Shown piece by piece: positions 54,691 to 64,000 of a stretch of DNA of 64,000 nucleotides. Positions within the stretch are counted from its first letter, which is position 1. Each line of letters starts with the position of its first letter. Source of the DNA: Bombyx mori (lineage: Eukaryota; Arthropoda; Insecta; Lepidoptera; Bombycidae); the NCBI RefSeq assembly GCF_030269925.1, contig NC_085112.1, positions 3,597,501 to 3,661,500 on the forward strand, in the 5' to 3' direction. The notes under the pieces are model-generated. The model saw nothing but the letters and a program-made list of their open reading frames with translations. It had not been told where the DNA came from and made no database searches. The translations under genes were made by a program, and so were the position numbers.

Positions 54691-56503
54691 AAAAAATAAA
54701 AAAACGCTTTATCACATGAATCTAAACATTACAATAAGGACTAGGAAATCTATAATATTCAAAATGTGGGTAGATGTAAAATCAAATAATGAACAAGGAT
54801 TTAAATCACGACCTCTCAGAATATTTATTTTACTAATTTTCACATTCTTCATTAAAAATGACCGGTAAAGAAACTGAAGAAATATGAAATTAAATTTTTT
54901 TTAGTATGAAATGCACAATCATAATAAATATTTTTTTTATTATGGATCGCCATGAAGCATGAATCCCCATTAGGCTTAGGGTGAATCCAGAGGATGTTTT
55001 AGAAGAGGTATCACAATAATTCAAAAAATTTTATTCAATCTTTAAAATGATTTCATAAAAATAGTAGTTTTGTCAAGACAAATTATTGTTCGCCCGGAGG
55101 TCTTAATTAGACTAAAATCGACATTTCGATTTTTAGATTCAATTTCAGTATGAGATATGGTAACGTAATCAAGTATCACAATGTCTAGTTTTCTTTTTGG
55201 CATTATTTTTTGTAAATGTGGGTAAAATTCAATTGTTTTGGTTTTTCAAAATTCAATATTTTGGTTTTTTTAAGGGATTTTATGACCTGGTAACTAAGAC
55301 CTTTACGTCATGTCTTACTTTAATTTATATTCTTTTATGAAAAATGATAATATGGAGTGAAATGAAATGAAATGAAGATGATTAACTTGAGACATTAACC
55401 AACTGGGATGAAATGAAATGAAATGAGATGAGATGATATAGGATAAAATATAATCTCAGTAAAATGGTGGTCAGTTACTGAGATTTTTTTAGTGGACTTT
55501 TTGGAGGAGCCCGAAAAGTTACGTCCAGCGGTTTTGTTTCATTTTCCCACGTTTGTGCACTTTCACAGATATTAAACAGTTAATAAACCACCGTTATTAC
55601 ACATTTAAACTTGAAGAAACACTAAATAGACAAAATAAAACAAATCACATAACTTCACTCCTCGCGTTCCCGCCAAAAAGTCCTTATATTTTGCTAACTC
55701 CTAAATCCCATATATCCACCGATAAGTTACAAACAACTGGTCAAACAATAGTACATTTATATAATTACCATCTGTATACTGCGGTAGACCCGATTTCAAC
55801 AAAATTTATTTACATTTTCGTTCATTTTTCTTAAATGAAAAATGCCTGTTCATAATATTCATGTTCAAAATAATCGTATCTTAAAGTATCGTAAAGTATC
55901 GTCACTTAAGGTATTGTCTAATTCTATTGTTATTATAAAAATACATATTTTTAAAGTATACATAAATATACTGTCATTCTTATCAAAATATTTTATGTTT
56001 ATTACGAGTAATAATATACAATTCGGTACATTTTGTGTTGCTACTGCATCATAACGCAACAAACTGCCTCTTGGCGAAAACATCTCACCTTTCTTTTTGA
56101 ACAATTGCAAAATTAAACTCTATTCGAGAATACGATTTAATGTATATTTTTTTTAACTTATAAATAGATAGAAATATGAAAATATTGATTTAAGATGTAA
56201 AACTCTTGATTAAAGACTATTATCCATATTCCTGTAGTAGATAATCAGAATTTTAGACTTAATTGTAAGATCACAGCTAATTGATCTATATTGTCTGTCT
56301 GTTTTTCTCTTATGCCTATATGTTTTTGTCCATTAAAAAGAAAGCGTAGAAGCATTTTCTCTCCAGCAACCACTTCTGCCCATTGGCACTATAACCTTGA
56401 TGCCGTCACCTAGACTTAGGCGTGAGATTAAAATCATCAAGTTATGCAAGCAACATGACAACGATAGCATTACTAAAACAGATTCTATGAAGCGGACAGT
56501 TGT
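54691..56503. other. AT-rich spacer with GAAAT tandem repeats
   Basis: (GAAAT)n-like runs occur at about 55358-55376 and 55409-55435. A segment at 55440-55560 may be an old repeat. No gene or FLYWCH remnant was found in 1.8 kb. Confidence 0.4.
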
Positions 56504-56700
56504 TCAGTGATTATGACAATCAATGTACTTTACAATTAAATAATCAATAGTCGTGATGGAAGCCTTACATGACGTTTTACCACCGGATCGGCTGCATGTC
56601 CAATACGCTTTACTTCCACGGCTCTTGTTATTTTTATTAAAACGATAATTACCGAATTGTAGTACCGGCTTTCCTAAACGGGAAACCGTAAAAAATATCC
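56504..56700 (-). CDS. mod(mdg4): Alternative terminal FLYWCH exon 32 (class E)
   Basis: The acceptor is TTTTTTTTCAG and the stop is TGA at 56504. It has no upstream in-frame ATG. The 65 residues carry FTVSRLGKPVLQFGNYRFNKN, W34-x-C36-x8-C45-x17-H63-x-H65, ending at HNH. The Cys-Cys loop is two residues longer than in most class E members. Confidence 0.87.
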
Positions 56701-57183
56701 CTGAAAAAAAACACCTTTAAGAGTTATATTTTGTCCGTCTATATTTAATTAACAGTGTGATAAAAATATCTATTATTCTTCTGAACAATCTTGTTTCAAA
56801 ATCACCTTAACAAGTATTACGAAATTTTTACATTAGCACAGAGCTCAACTGCCTTTTCGCATTAAGAAAAATACCCTTTCAAAGCTTTTTTACTCCAATT
56901 TTATTTTAGTATAAATACTTGATTGGTCTACGTCTTGTGTTTGTTTTGTTATCAAATAAAAATTTACTAAATCAAATTAAATCTATTTAAAAAAGCATGC
57001 AAAACCGGTACAATTTTATAAACAATGTAATTTGCTGCATATTTTCTTCACTTAGTAAAAAAATAGCCCTATTACTATTATTGGAAATTACCGCAAACAT
57101 ATTATCTGAGTTGTTGTGAGATGAGGTTTGACCGATTAGTCAATCTCATAGATCTATCAACTAAAGTTCAAATAAGGAGGACT
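56701..57183. other. AT-rich spacer, nothing seen
   Basis: No gene or repeat recognised. Confidence 0.3.
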
Positions 57184-57370
57184 AGACAAATATGAATGAC
57201 TTACATACATACATATGTCCCATGGTAAGCGACGAAGGGACATAAAAAGACTTGTATGGGCTGTGTGAGAAGAAAGAAGGATATCAGATGACTTGTAATA
57301 GGCTTGAATGGATAAAGTAGACATGCTACGCCTACCTCACAAAGTGGGATAAGGGCAATAAGAAGAAGAC
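57184..57370 (+). pseudogene. Decayed RTE-like LINE 3' end
   Basis: The plus strand shows traces of the usual end of an RTE-like LINE: a CGAAGGGACATAAAAAGACTTG segment, then MDKVDMLRLPHKVG-like text and an AAGAAGAAGAC tail. Stops interrupt it. Confidence 0.4.
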
Positions 57371-57395
57371 AATGACGAAGGTCACGAAATTACAA

Positions 57396-57662
57396 ACATG
57401 TCGACGCTTGAAAGGCAAAAGTGACTAAGCGACAATAACTACTTTGTACATAAATGATAAGCAATAAACATATTCGATGCGCAAAAAATATATATTTCTA
57501 GGTCTATTAAAATCATTTCAATCCTACAGCTACTAGCTAGATTCTACTACAGCTGGATTCGTTAAAATAAATTTTGTTTTCAGGTATTTCAAGTTTAAAT
57601 TAGTCTACTGTAAAGTTCACGCATTGTCGCTTAGTCACGTTTGCCTTTCAAGCGTCGATGTA
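57396..57662. mobile_element. MITE abutting FLYWCH exon 33
   Basis: About 40-bp near-perfect terminal inverted repeats (CGACGCTTGAAAGGCAAA, then GTGACTAAGCGACAAT) bound a 267-bp non-coding element. Its right end stops 2-3 bp before the stop codon of exon 33. The superfamily is not determined. Confidence 0.75.
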
Positions 57663-57664
57663 TA

Positions 57665-57864
57665 TTATTTGTGAGTATGTAAACTGTTCATTTTCCAAAT
57701 TTCATCGTTGAATGTCGTTATGGACGCCCTGCAGCCATTGCACCATTTATTGCAGATCCAGTAGCACCTGGATTTGCTGGTCTTATAGCTGCTGTGCTGG
57801 TAGAATCGATAGCATCCCATCTGCAGCATCGGCCTGCCTTGCCTAGACTGGGTCCAGACTACAT
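57665..57864 (-). CDS. mod(mdg4): Alternative terminal FLYWCH exon 33 (class E, extra Cys)
   Basis: The acceptor is ATAATTTCGCAG and the stop is TAA at 57665. It has no upstream in-frame ATG. The 66 residues carry TQSRQGRPMLQMGCYRFYQ, W36-x-C38-x6-C45-x17-H63-x-H65 and a final Lys. Extra cysteines at 18, 34 and 42 surround the finger, unlike any neighbour. The MITE at 57396-57662 borders the stop, so the UTR is transposon-derived. Confidence 0.86.
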
Positions 57865-59039
57865 CTGCGAAATTATACGATTTTTTTTTTATTTCTCATT
57901 AACAAATACATACCTAAATATCCATTAACGATGTGATAAAATAGTTTAAGGCGTATTATGAACTGATTCGGTATCAACATCCACTTTATTATGTGGTCAA
58001 GTCTAAACGATCGAGTTTATTAAAATGTTTATTGACTCCGTTAATCGTTTCACACCCGTTGGACATGAAGCTCGTTTGTTGATCTTCGGTAGCAAAAAAT
58101 GCTAATAATCATACTCATTGTAAAACCTCGGTTTCAGTACTAGAAAATTGTTTACGTTTTTTCATAATAATGAAAACAAAAACTTCTGTAACATTTATTT
58201 TTTAACGTTTGTCATTTTGCAAGATTAAGGTATGTTAAGAATCATTATAAAATAGATATAAATAACTAAAAACAACAAGAAAAGATTCAAGATAGGCTTC
58301 GGTAATAAACAGTAGTAAAATACTTTTAAAGCTTCACGTGAACTGATACAATTCCATTTCAATATATTATTATTCAATTAACTTTTCTCGCGATTAGATT
58401 AATAAGGTTCCGTGTTCGTTATCTCAATTTTCAAAGTGTAATTGGTTCTGGGGCATCATGGAAATGTCACAATTTTTAGTTAAGTTTTCTTTAAATAATA
58501 AAATAAGCCAAAATCCCAAAAAAAAAATCAAACGAATCTGTACCTACTAAAGCAATTTTTGAAAAAAACCCGACCTGCCTTTAATTTTGAAATTTTAATT
58601 TATGTTTTGTACATTGTATATTATGTTACAGTAACAGTAAGTACTTCCATTACTAACATCTTCAATTTTACTATGTCTTCAAAATGTTATTGTGTGTTAA
58701 AATTCTATAGATTACGAAGAAACACAAACGATTATTTCATCATCAGTATTTCATAATGTATAAACAATAAAAGGCTTAAATAAAGGCTTGCGTTTTCCGT
58801 TATATGTATAATAAGAAAACAATATTTAAAGTCCTTAATTTCTTTTAAAATTAGAGGAAGGGTTAAAAATTAAACAGTAAACAGTATTCATTAACTATAA
58901 AAAACTAAACTCTCTTTTTACTCAATGACAGACTTAACTGAATAACATTGAAGAAAAGTCCTTTTTTAAAACTAAAGAGTTTGAAATAATAAAAGTTTTT
59001 CATTACATATATATGTAGATGTAAAACAGTTTTTTTAAA
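57865..59039. other. AT-rich spacer, no gene recognised
   Basis: Only incidental short frames. Confidence 0.35.
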
Positions 59040-59190
59040 CTGGTAGCCTAAAAAGCTATTCTAGCTACGGTCGTAAGGGTAAGTGAGCTCACGGGCTCAA
59101 CCTGAGAGAATTTGCTAGCACTAGTCCTAGCAAGAACAATGCATCGCAGAATGTACCACCGAGAGAATCCGGCGAGAAACTCATTGGGGG
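59040..59190. repeat. Fragment of the GATCCGGCGAGAAACTC repeat family
   Basis: Matches part of 22490-22690 (AGTGAGCTCACGGGCTCAA, AGAATCCGGCGAGAAACTCA), with deletions. Confidence 0.55.
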
Positions 59191-59364
59191 CTTAAAACAG
59201 TAATGGTTGCTGTAAGACACCTCTCCTTCCTGAGGTAAAAAGAAAAGTGGTAAGTAGAGTATTTATGAATTATTAGAACATAGCAGGAAACGTTGGTGGT
59301 AGAGTTAATTTAAATTAGTTACTTTCTGGTCTACCAGCTTAAGTAAACTGAGAAACAAGTACAT

Positions 59365-59558
59365 TTATGAATGATTGTGTGGTTTGTTCATTTTTATAAC
59401 GGAATTAGAAAATGTTGTGATCGTTGTCCTGCACTTCCCCCTTCGCCATTTCTCGCACCTCCAAAAGGACTTGGGACCGATCGCCTTGTGGATATGGTAC
59501 TTTTGGTCGCCGACGATCAATACCGGTTTGCCATACCTCGACATCGAATATATAGCAC
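59365..59558 (-). CDS. mod(mdg4): Alternative terminal FLYWCH exon 34 (class E)
   Basis: The acceptor is GTTTTTTCTCAG and the stop is TAA at 59365. It has no upstream in-frame ATG. The 64 residues carry YSMSRYGKPVLIVGDQKYHIH, W33-x-C35-x7-C43-x17-H61-x-H63 and a final Ser. WRCEKWRRGKCR pairs it with exon 35 (WRCAKWRNGFCR). Plus-strand frames over it are complements. Confidence 0.87.
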
Positions 59559-60718
59559 CTGAGAAAAAACCAAGTCATTAATTATTCACAACCCTTTTCC
59601 ACTGAAGGTTAATGAAAATATACTGAACCTTGAGCTTCCTTTAGTCCTGTTAAAAAATAAATTAACAAAATGACAGTAAACTCATTCAAATAATGATACT
59701 CTTTTTTCACATCAAAAGTCACCACTTTTTCTTTATGTAAAATAATAATGATAAATCAGATGACATTTAAATTATTTATTATTTATTATGAAGTATTACA
59801 TTTACAGATCTTAGATGTAGACTCGTAGAGTTAAATATTTGGTAGTTTCTTACCTTGGTAAAGTACATTGTTGACATACAAGAAATTGTCATCTGCTTAT
59901 TCCTAATATTAATCTCATGAAATAAATTTAAAATGTCCATATTTTTAAAACAGTACTGTGTTTCTTCCACAAATACAATGCATTTAAAAAAGAAACTATT
60001 ATTTAACGGGCACTTATCACGTTTACATTTAATGAGTTCTCGATATTACGATGCTATTGCAAGTGCCATGGTTATTGGTAGACACATTCTAAATGCAAAT
60101 CTAATGTGCGGGTAGTGCGAAAATCGTGAACTGAACCCGTTAAAAAATGTTTAAAATGCAAAAAGCCGCGAAAGTTTGAAACAACTCTTAAACACTTATA
60201 GCTAAAGTATGATTACTTGTCAATCTTAAAGTTTACTTATCAGTACACACACAGGTAGCTTAGTACAATTGTTAATAGCGACGGAATGTAGTTAACGCTC
60301 GAATACACGTCTGCTTACGGATTCCCAATGTGGCTGGTCAAGAGCCTTCTGGAGGCAGCGGGTCCCAGTGACTACAAAGGTTCAAAAATGAAGACCACGT
60401 CCACATTAAGCATGGCATAAATCAGACGACGTTTCCTAATAATTACAGATTCATTTAAATATAGATATTGTTATTAACGATAACATCCAGAAAAGAGTGA
60501 TGTAAATTATTTAGCTTTGATTTTATAGTAATCTCTAAACATAGTGTAACATTTTATACACACACGTAGTGGAATACTGATTTCGTATCCACTGACGGAT
60601 ACATTCAGGACCCTGAAGGTACGAAAATGGTAACTGATTAGAGTGTTGAGCACGGTAGCTCCTCCTACCTCGACGAGTGCAGGGGTGTTTAGTTTGCTTG
60701 TTGGTTTGTGAATAATAT
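59559..60718. other. AT-rich spacer, no gene recognised
   Basis: Only incidental short frames. Confidence 0.35.
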
Positions 60719-60912
60719 TTAGTCGTGATTGTGAGGTTTTCCTAGTTTTACAATGATGTCTTCGAACGTAACTATCGAAGATCTGCAGAATCCGTTCCTC
60801 CATTTGGCGCACCTCCATGAGGTTTTCTCTCCGTATTTCTGGTGCAAATGAAACCGGTAATTCTGATACACAATTACCGGTCGGCCACGGCACGAGGTTC
60901 CGAAGAATGGGT
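60719..60912 (-). CDS. mod(mdg4): Alternative terminal FLYWCH exon 35 (class E)
   Basis: The acceptor is TTAATTTTTAG (TAG) and the stop is TAA at 60719. It has no upstream in-frame ATG. The 64 residues carry FFGTSCRGRPVIVYQNYRFH, W33-x-C35-x7-C43-x17-H61-x-H63 and a final Asp. A longer 139-codon frame overlaps it in another phase but lacks any domain. It is the exon nearest to the presumed upstream common exons. Confidence 0.87.
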
Positions 60913-62095
60913 CTAAAAATTAACATATCAAATTTAATTAATATAGGAACATATAAATATTTAGAATATCACGGAATTAAATGTAGCACTTGACTATCGT
61001 ATACTCGTAGATTACAAAAGGAATCGTTAAAAAAAATATTGGTATCGATACCAGTAATTATTATCGACTAGAAAAGTGAATTTAAGCACTTAAAATTTTT
61101 AGAAATTAACATATTAACTTCCTAAGAAGTTTCTAAATCTTTAGTAGAAATCCATGAACCGTATTGTTATGGAAATCTGTGTATGATTAGTTTTTATTGA
61201 GTCAAGTTAAATAAAAATTCATTAGGCTGTTTCACATGATTTAATATGAAAAATGAAACAACTTTATTGGTAAAATTAAATTATGTTTTTATTTAAAACA
61301 TATCACTTCTCTTTACAGAATAAGTCGAATTATTTTTAAAAGAATTCTTATGCTCCAAAAAATTTAACCCTTTTTAAGAAAAACCTAATTAACGCGTATT
61401 CAATGGTTAAGAAAGTGGACGTTGGAGACTAACTCGTAACGTGCCTTGTTTAATCTGCATAGAAATCTAATTTCATAGTTTTGTGTATTTTTCAAGACTC
61501 ATCAAATAAGACACACGCTGAACACCAAAAGTTTATTAAAAATATTATATATCATCAAATTTAACAATACGGCACATTTATAGACACCCTGTATCACGTT
61601 TATCACATTTCAGACTACCCTTATATACTTTAATATACAAGATGAGGACGACGGTCTCGACTTAAATCGAACCACATACATGCACGAGTATATCGTATAA
61701 TATTTTAAAAGCCGTACAAACAAAAATAATTGAAGGGTCAGGATCATATTTTGGATATATCATATGTGGTATGTGACCTTTCGTCATTTCCTAAATTTTT
61801 TTTCTAATGACTTCGATTTGTTTTGTACTTTTTTAGTATTCACTACTTAGTACTTTTAGTATTTTTTTAGTATTTAGTATTCAAGACTAGTACATTCTAT
61901 GTTTTCTTTAATGGCGTCACCGTCATCTCCATTCTGTATACATTTATTTATATAGGTACAACATTAGATGATAAATATAATTTAATCACTGAATGATATA
62001 AACTCGATAAATTAATAAAAGCTCAAGCTCAAAAAGTAAACCCCAATAATGAATAAAGTTAAATAAAATATAAAAAACCTTAATAAAGACTTAAC
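60913..62095. other. AT-rich spacer, no gene recognised
   Basis: No FLYWCH exon, BTB coding sequence or other domain on either strand. Confidence 0.4.
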
Positions 62096-62345
62096 TTTTT
62101 TTTTTATGGACGAATAGCTGGTGGTTCGGTGACCCTCCCAGTTTCACCAGGACGGGTGAGTGAACGTGGTTAATGCCTGAGCGGCTCCATAGGAAGCCTA
62201 TCAACTCAAGCAGAACCACTTGGCGAGTGCTTCTACTACCGGATCGGAAATGGGACCCGCTGAGAAGATCCGGCGAGAAACTCAGCGGTCTGATCTTACG
62301 GACTAAGTATCACGTCGAAATGTTCGACAAGTTCCACGAGTAAAA
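62096..62345 (-). mobile_element. Poly(A) retroelement fragment (GATCCGGCGAG family)
   Basis: A T-run and TATGGACGAATAGCTGGTGG start it. GAGAAGATCCGGCGAGAAAC lies near its right end. Same family as 2758-3114. Confidence 0.6.
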
Positions 62346-62934
62346 AAAAAACAATATCTGAACGGTCATAACTAGAGGTCGGAGTAGGTAGATTGATTTA
62401 AGGTCTTTGACGTCAAAGGTAGAGGATAATATGGATATGCCGCCAAAATACCGGAACTTCATATTTATTGTGATATTTGTTCCGGAATTTTGAAATTAGC
62501 ATGAATCTGTGTTTAAGGTGAAAAACGTATTAATAATATTAATCTACGCTATCAGTGCTAGCTAAGGGTCAAAGAAATCATTATTTTATTTTATACAAAA
62601 ACGCCTTGGAATAGTTATTTTGTCCCTTTCTGTTGAATTAGAAATGACGCTTGTCAGTATGAGACAAAACTAAGACAGGGCTTTTTGTTACTTTATCTCA
62701 TAACTATAGAAATTGTATCCGATGAGGTTTTTTTTTTCAAGTTAAAAAAAATATTATTATGGATAAAATGGCATGTCCACGTTATAATATCTTGACGCAA
62801 TTGCGTATAAAATCATTCTACCTACTCCGACCACTGTTCACAGCACATGCCTAGCAGTGTGGGACTACAATAACTGTTCAGTTGATGATTCGAGCATGAG
62901 CAGTCAGTCCTGCCTGTCATCTCCTTTCTGTAAC
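62346..62934. other. Spacer, nothing recognised
   Basis: No domain-bearing frame or named repeat. Confidence 0.3.
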
Positions 62935-63456
62935 ATATCGAGGGGCGAAAGACTATTTGCTTTAAGCGACATTTCGCTCAATACACAACATTTATCTTTG
63001 TTATTAAATGTCCGTTTTATTTGGTATTAGCCTTAACAGTTCGATGTTTTTAGTTAAACTTCAATTAGGTTTACCCCATATAAATAGCTGAAGAAGTTTT
63101 TTTGTAATGGTATTTTTTTCCGAATTTTGCGTAATTACTAATGGTAAGACCTCTTGTCAGTTCGTGCGGATAGGTACCACCAAACCGCCTATTTCTGCTG
63201 TGAAGCAGTAATGCGTTTCGGTTTGAAGGGTGCGGCAGCCGTTGTATCTATACTTGAGACCTTAGAACTTATATCTCAAGGTGGGTGGCGAATTTACGTT
63301 GTAAATGTCTATGGGCTCCAGTAACCACTTAACACTAGGTGGGCTGTGAGCTCGTCCACCTATCTAAGCAAAAAAAAAATATTTAACATTTAAATGGCTC
63401 TCCTGTAAAGTTGCAAAAATGTCGCTTAAACCAAATATCCTTTCACCCCTCGATAT
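62935..63456. mobile_element. TIR MITE with nested SINE
   Basis: Ends are ATATCGAGGGGCGAAAG and its inverted partner CTTTCACCCCTCGATAT. Same family as 1609-2030 and 46794-47033. A plus-strand headless Bm1-like SINE at about 63118-63375 splits it. Confidence 0.7.
63118..63375 (+). mobile_element. Bm1-like SINE nested in MITE
   Basis: From GCGTAATTACTAATGGTAAG to CTAAGCAAAAAAAAAT, in plus orientation. It lacks the tRNA-derived head and splits the MITE at 62935-63456. Confidence 0.75.
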
Positions 63457-64000
63457 AGTTAATTCTATAGATAATGGAAATGAGCAAATAAAAAAATGAT
63501 TTTTTCCCAATTTACAATTACAAACATTTTTTTGCGTACGTACGTACATATAACGATAAATTCCGCATATTTGGTATTATATTTAGATTCGCACTCCGTA
63601 TTTATATTAATCTTTGGTATTTGTTTATTTTAGTTAAGAGCATTTTCAAACATAAAAAAATAAGTAATAATCTCAAAAACTTAAAAAAACCGGATCTAAA
63701 ATTTATCTTACAATATAGCAAAGAGTACGTAGCATTACGATATTTAACCACCACTTAACACCAGGTGGGCCGATTACCTTTTCACACCGATCTAAGCAAT
63801 AAAAAAAAAGGATTTAGTTTAAGTTCGAAAAACTCGTTGAGAAAACTGATGATCTTTTTTAAAAACAAAAATCAGATTAAAGACATTGTTTCTGAATAAA
63901 ATCGTGTTAGCATCTGTTAGAAATAAGATCAAATGTAATAGAGCAGTTGTCAGTAGTCATAAAATCGAGAGAAAATACTTGAACGAACTGTTCCATTGTC
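63457..64000. other. AT-rich spacer with a SINE 3' scrap
   Basis: About 63748-63810 is the last part of a Bm1-like SINE (CACTTAACACCAGGTGGGCC...CTAAGCAATAAAA). Nothing else is recognised up to the window end. Confidence 0.4.

Noticed and set aside
55358..55435. CRISPR-like or satellite array
   Set aside because: Short GAAAT runs without spacers; ordinary simple repeat in a eukaryotic genome.
60507..60926. 139-codon minus-strand frame, the longest near the right end
   Set aside because: It overlaps FLYWCH exon 35 in a different phase, has no domain, and the FLYWCH frame explains the acceptor, the conserved motif and the stop.

Overview
The window looks like AT-rich insect DNA, very probably from a lepidopteran and most likely a silkworm (Bombyx). 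The evidence is dense Bombyx-type SINEs with a tRNA-derived head, jockey/CR1- and RTE-like LINE tails, Helitron-like elements with TCTATATATATAA...CTAGT ends, and MITEs. No bacterial-style genes are present.

The only host-gene content recognised is one array on the minus strand. From about 2.0 kb to 60.9 kb there are 35 intact small exons of about 190-257 bp. Each begins at a 3' splice acceptor (CAG or TAG) in the same codon phase, encodes one complete FLYWCH zinc finger (aromatic...W-x-C...C...H-x-H), and ends at its own stop codon. No member contains a splice donor that I recognise, and no member needs a start codon, so these are alternative 3'-terminal exons. A shared N-terminal part must lie upstream, beyond 64,000 on this strand, or be supplied in trans. 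This architecture is the hallmark of the insect BTB chromatin-factor gene mod(mdg4), known in flies and reported in the silkworm to be trans-spliced. The BTB part is not in this window, so the gene name is a strong inference rather than a direct reading.

Four more copies are broken. One is decapitated by a tandem duplication (20,947-21,138), one is frameshifted (30,793-30,987), and two are relics (about 32,396-32,520 and 47,871-48,019).

The exons fall into sequence classes that follow map position. Class A (2-23 kb) carries a conserved tail after the zinc-binding histidines. Classes B and C alternate at 24-31 kb as a triplicated two-exon module, and class C continues to 38 kb. Class D lies at 41-48 kb, with a WW subgroup of three adjacent exons. 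Class E lies at 50-61 kb and shares an S-R-x-G-x-P-V-L-like start. The array therefore appears to have grown by local duplication.

The remaining sequence is mobile-element debris and unrecognised AT-rich spacer. The debris includes about 17 copies or fragments of a Bm1-like SINE, four copies of a second tRNA-derived SINE, LINE 3' ends, a TIR MITE family (three copies, two with nested insertions), a PIF/Harbinger-like element with a broken MADF gene, a hAT-like MITE, two Helitron-like elements, and pogo/Tigger and mariner relics. Several insertions sit within 50 bp of an exon's stop codon or acceptor. Nothing like an exon was found in the last 3 kb (60.9-64 kb).
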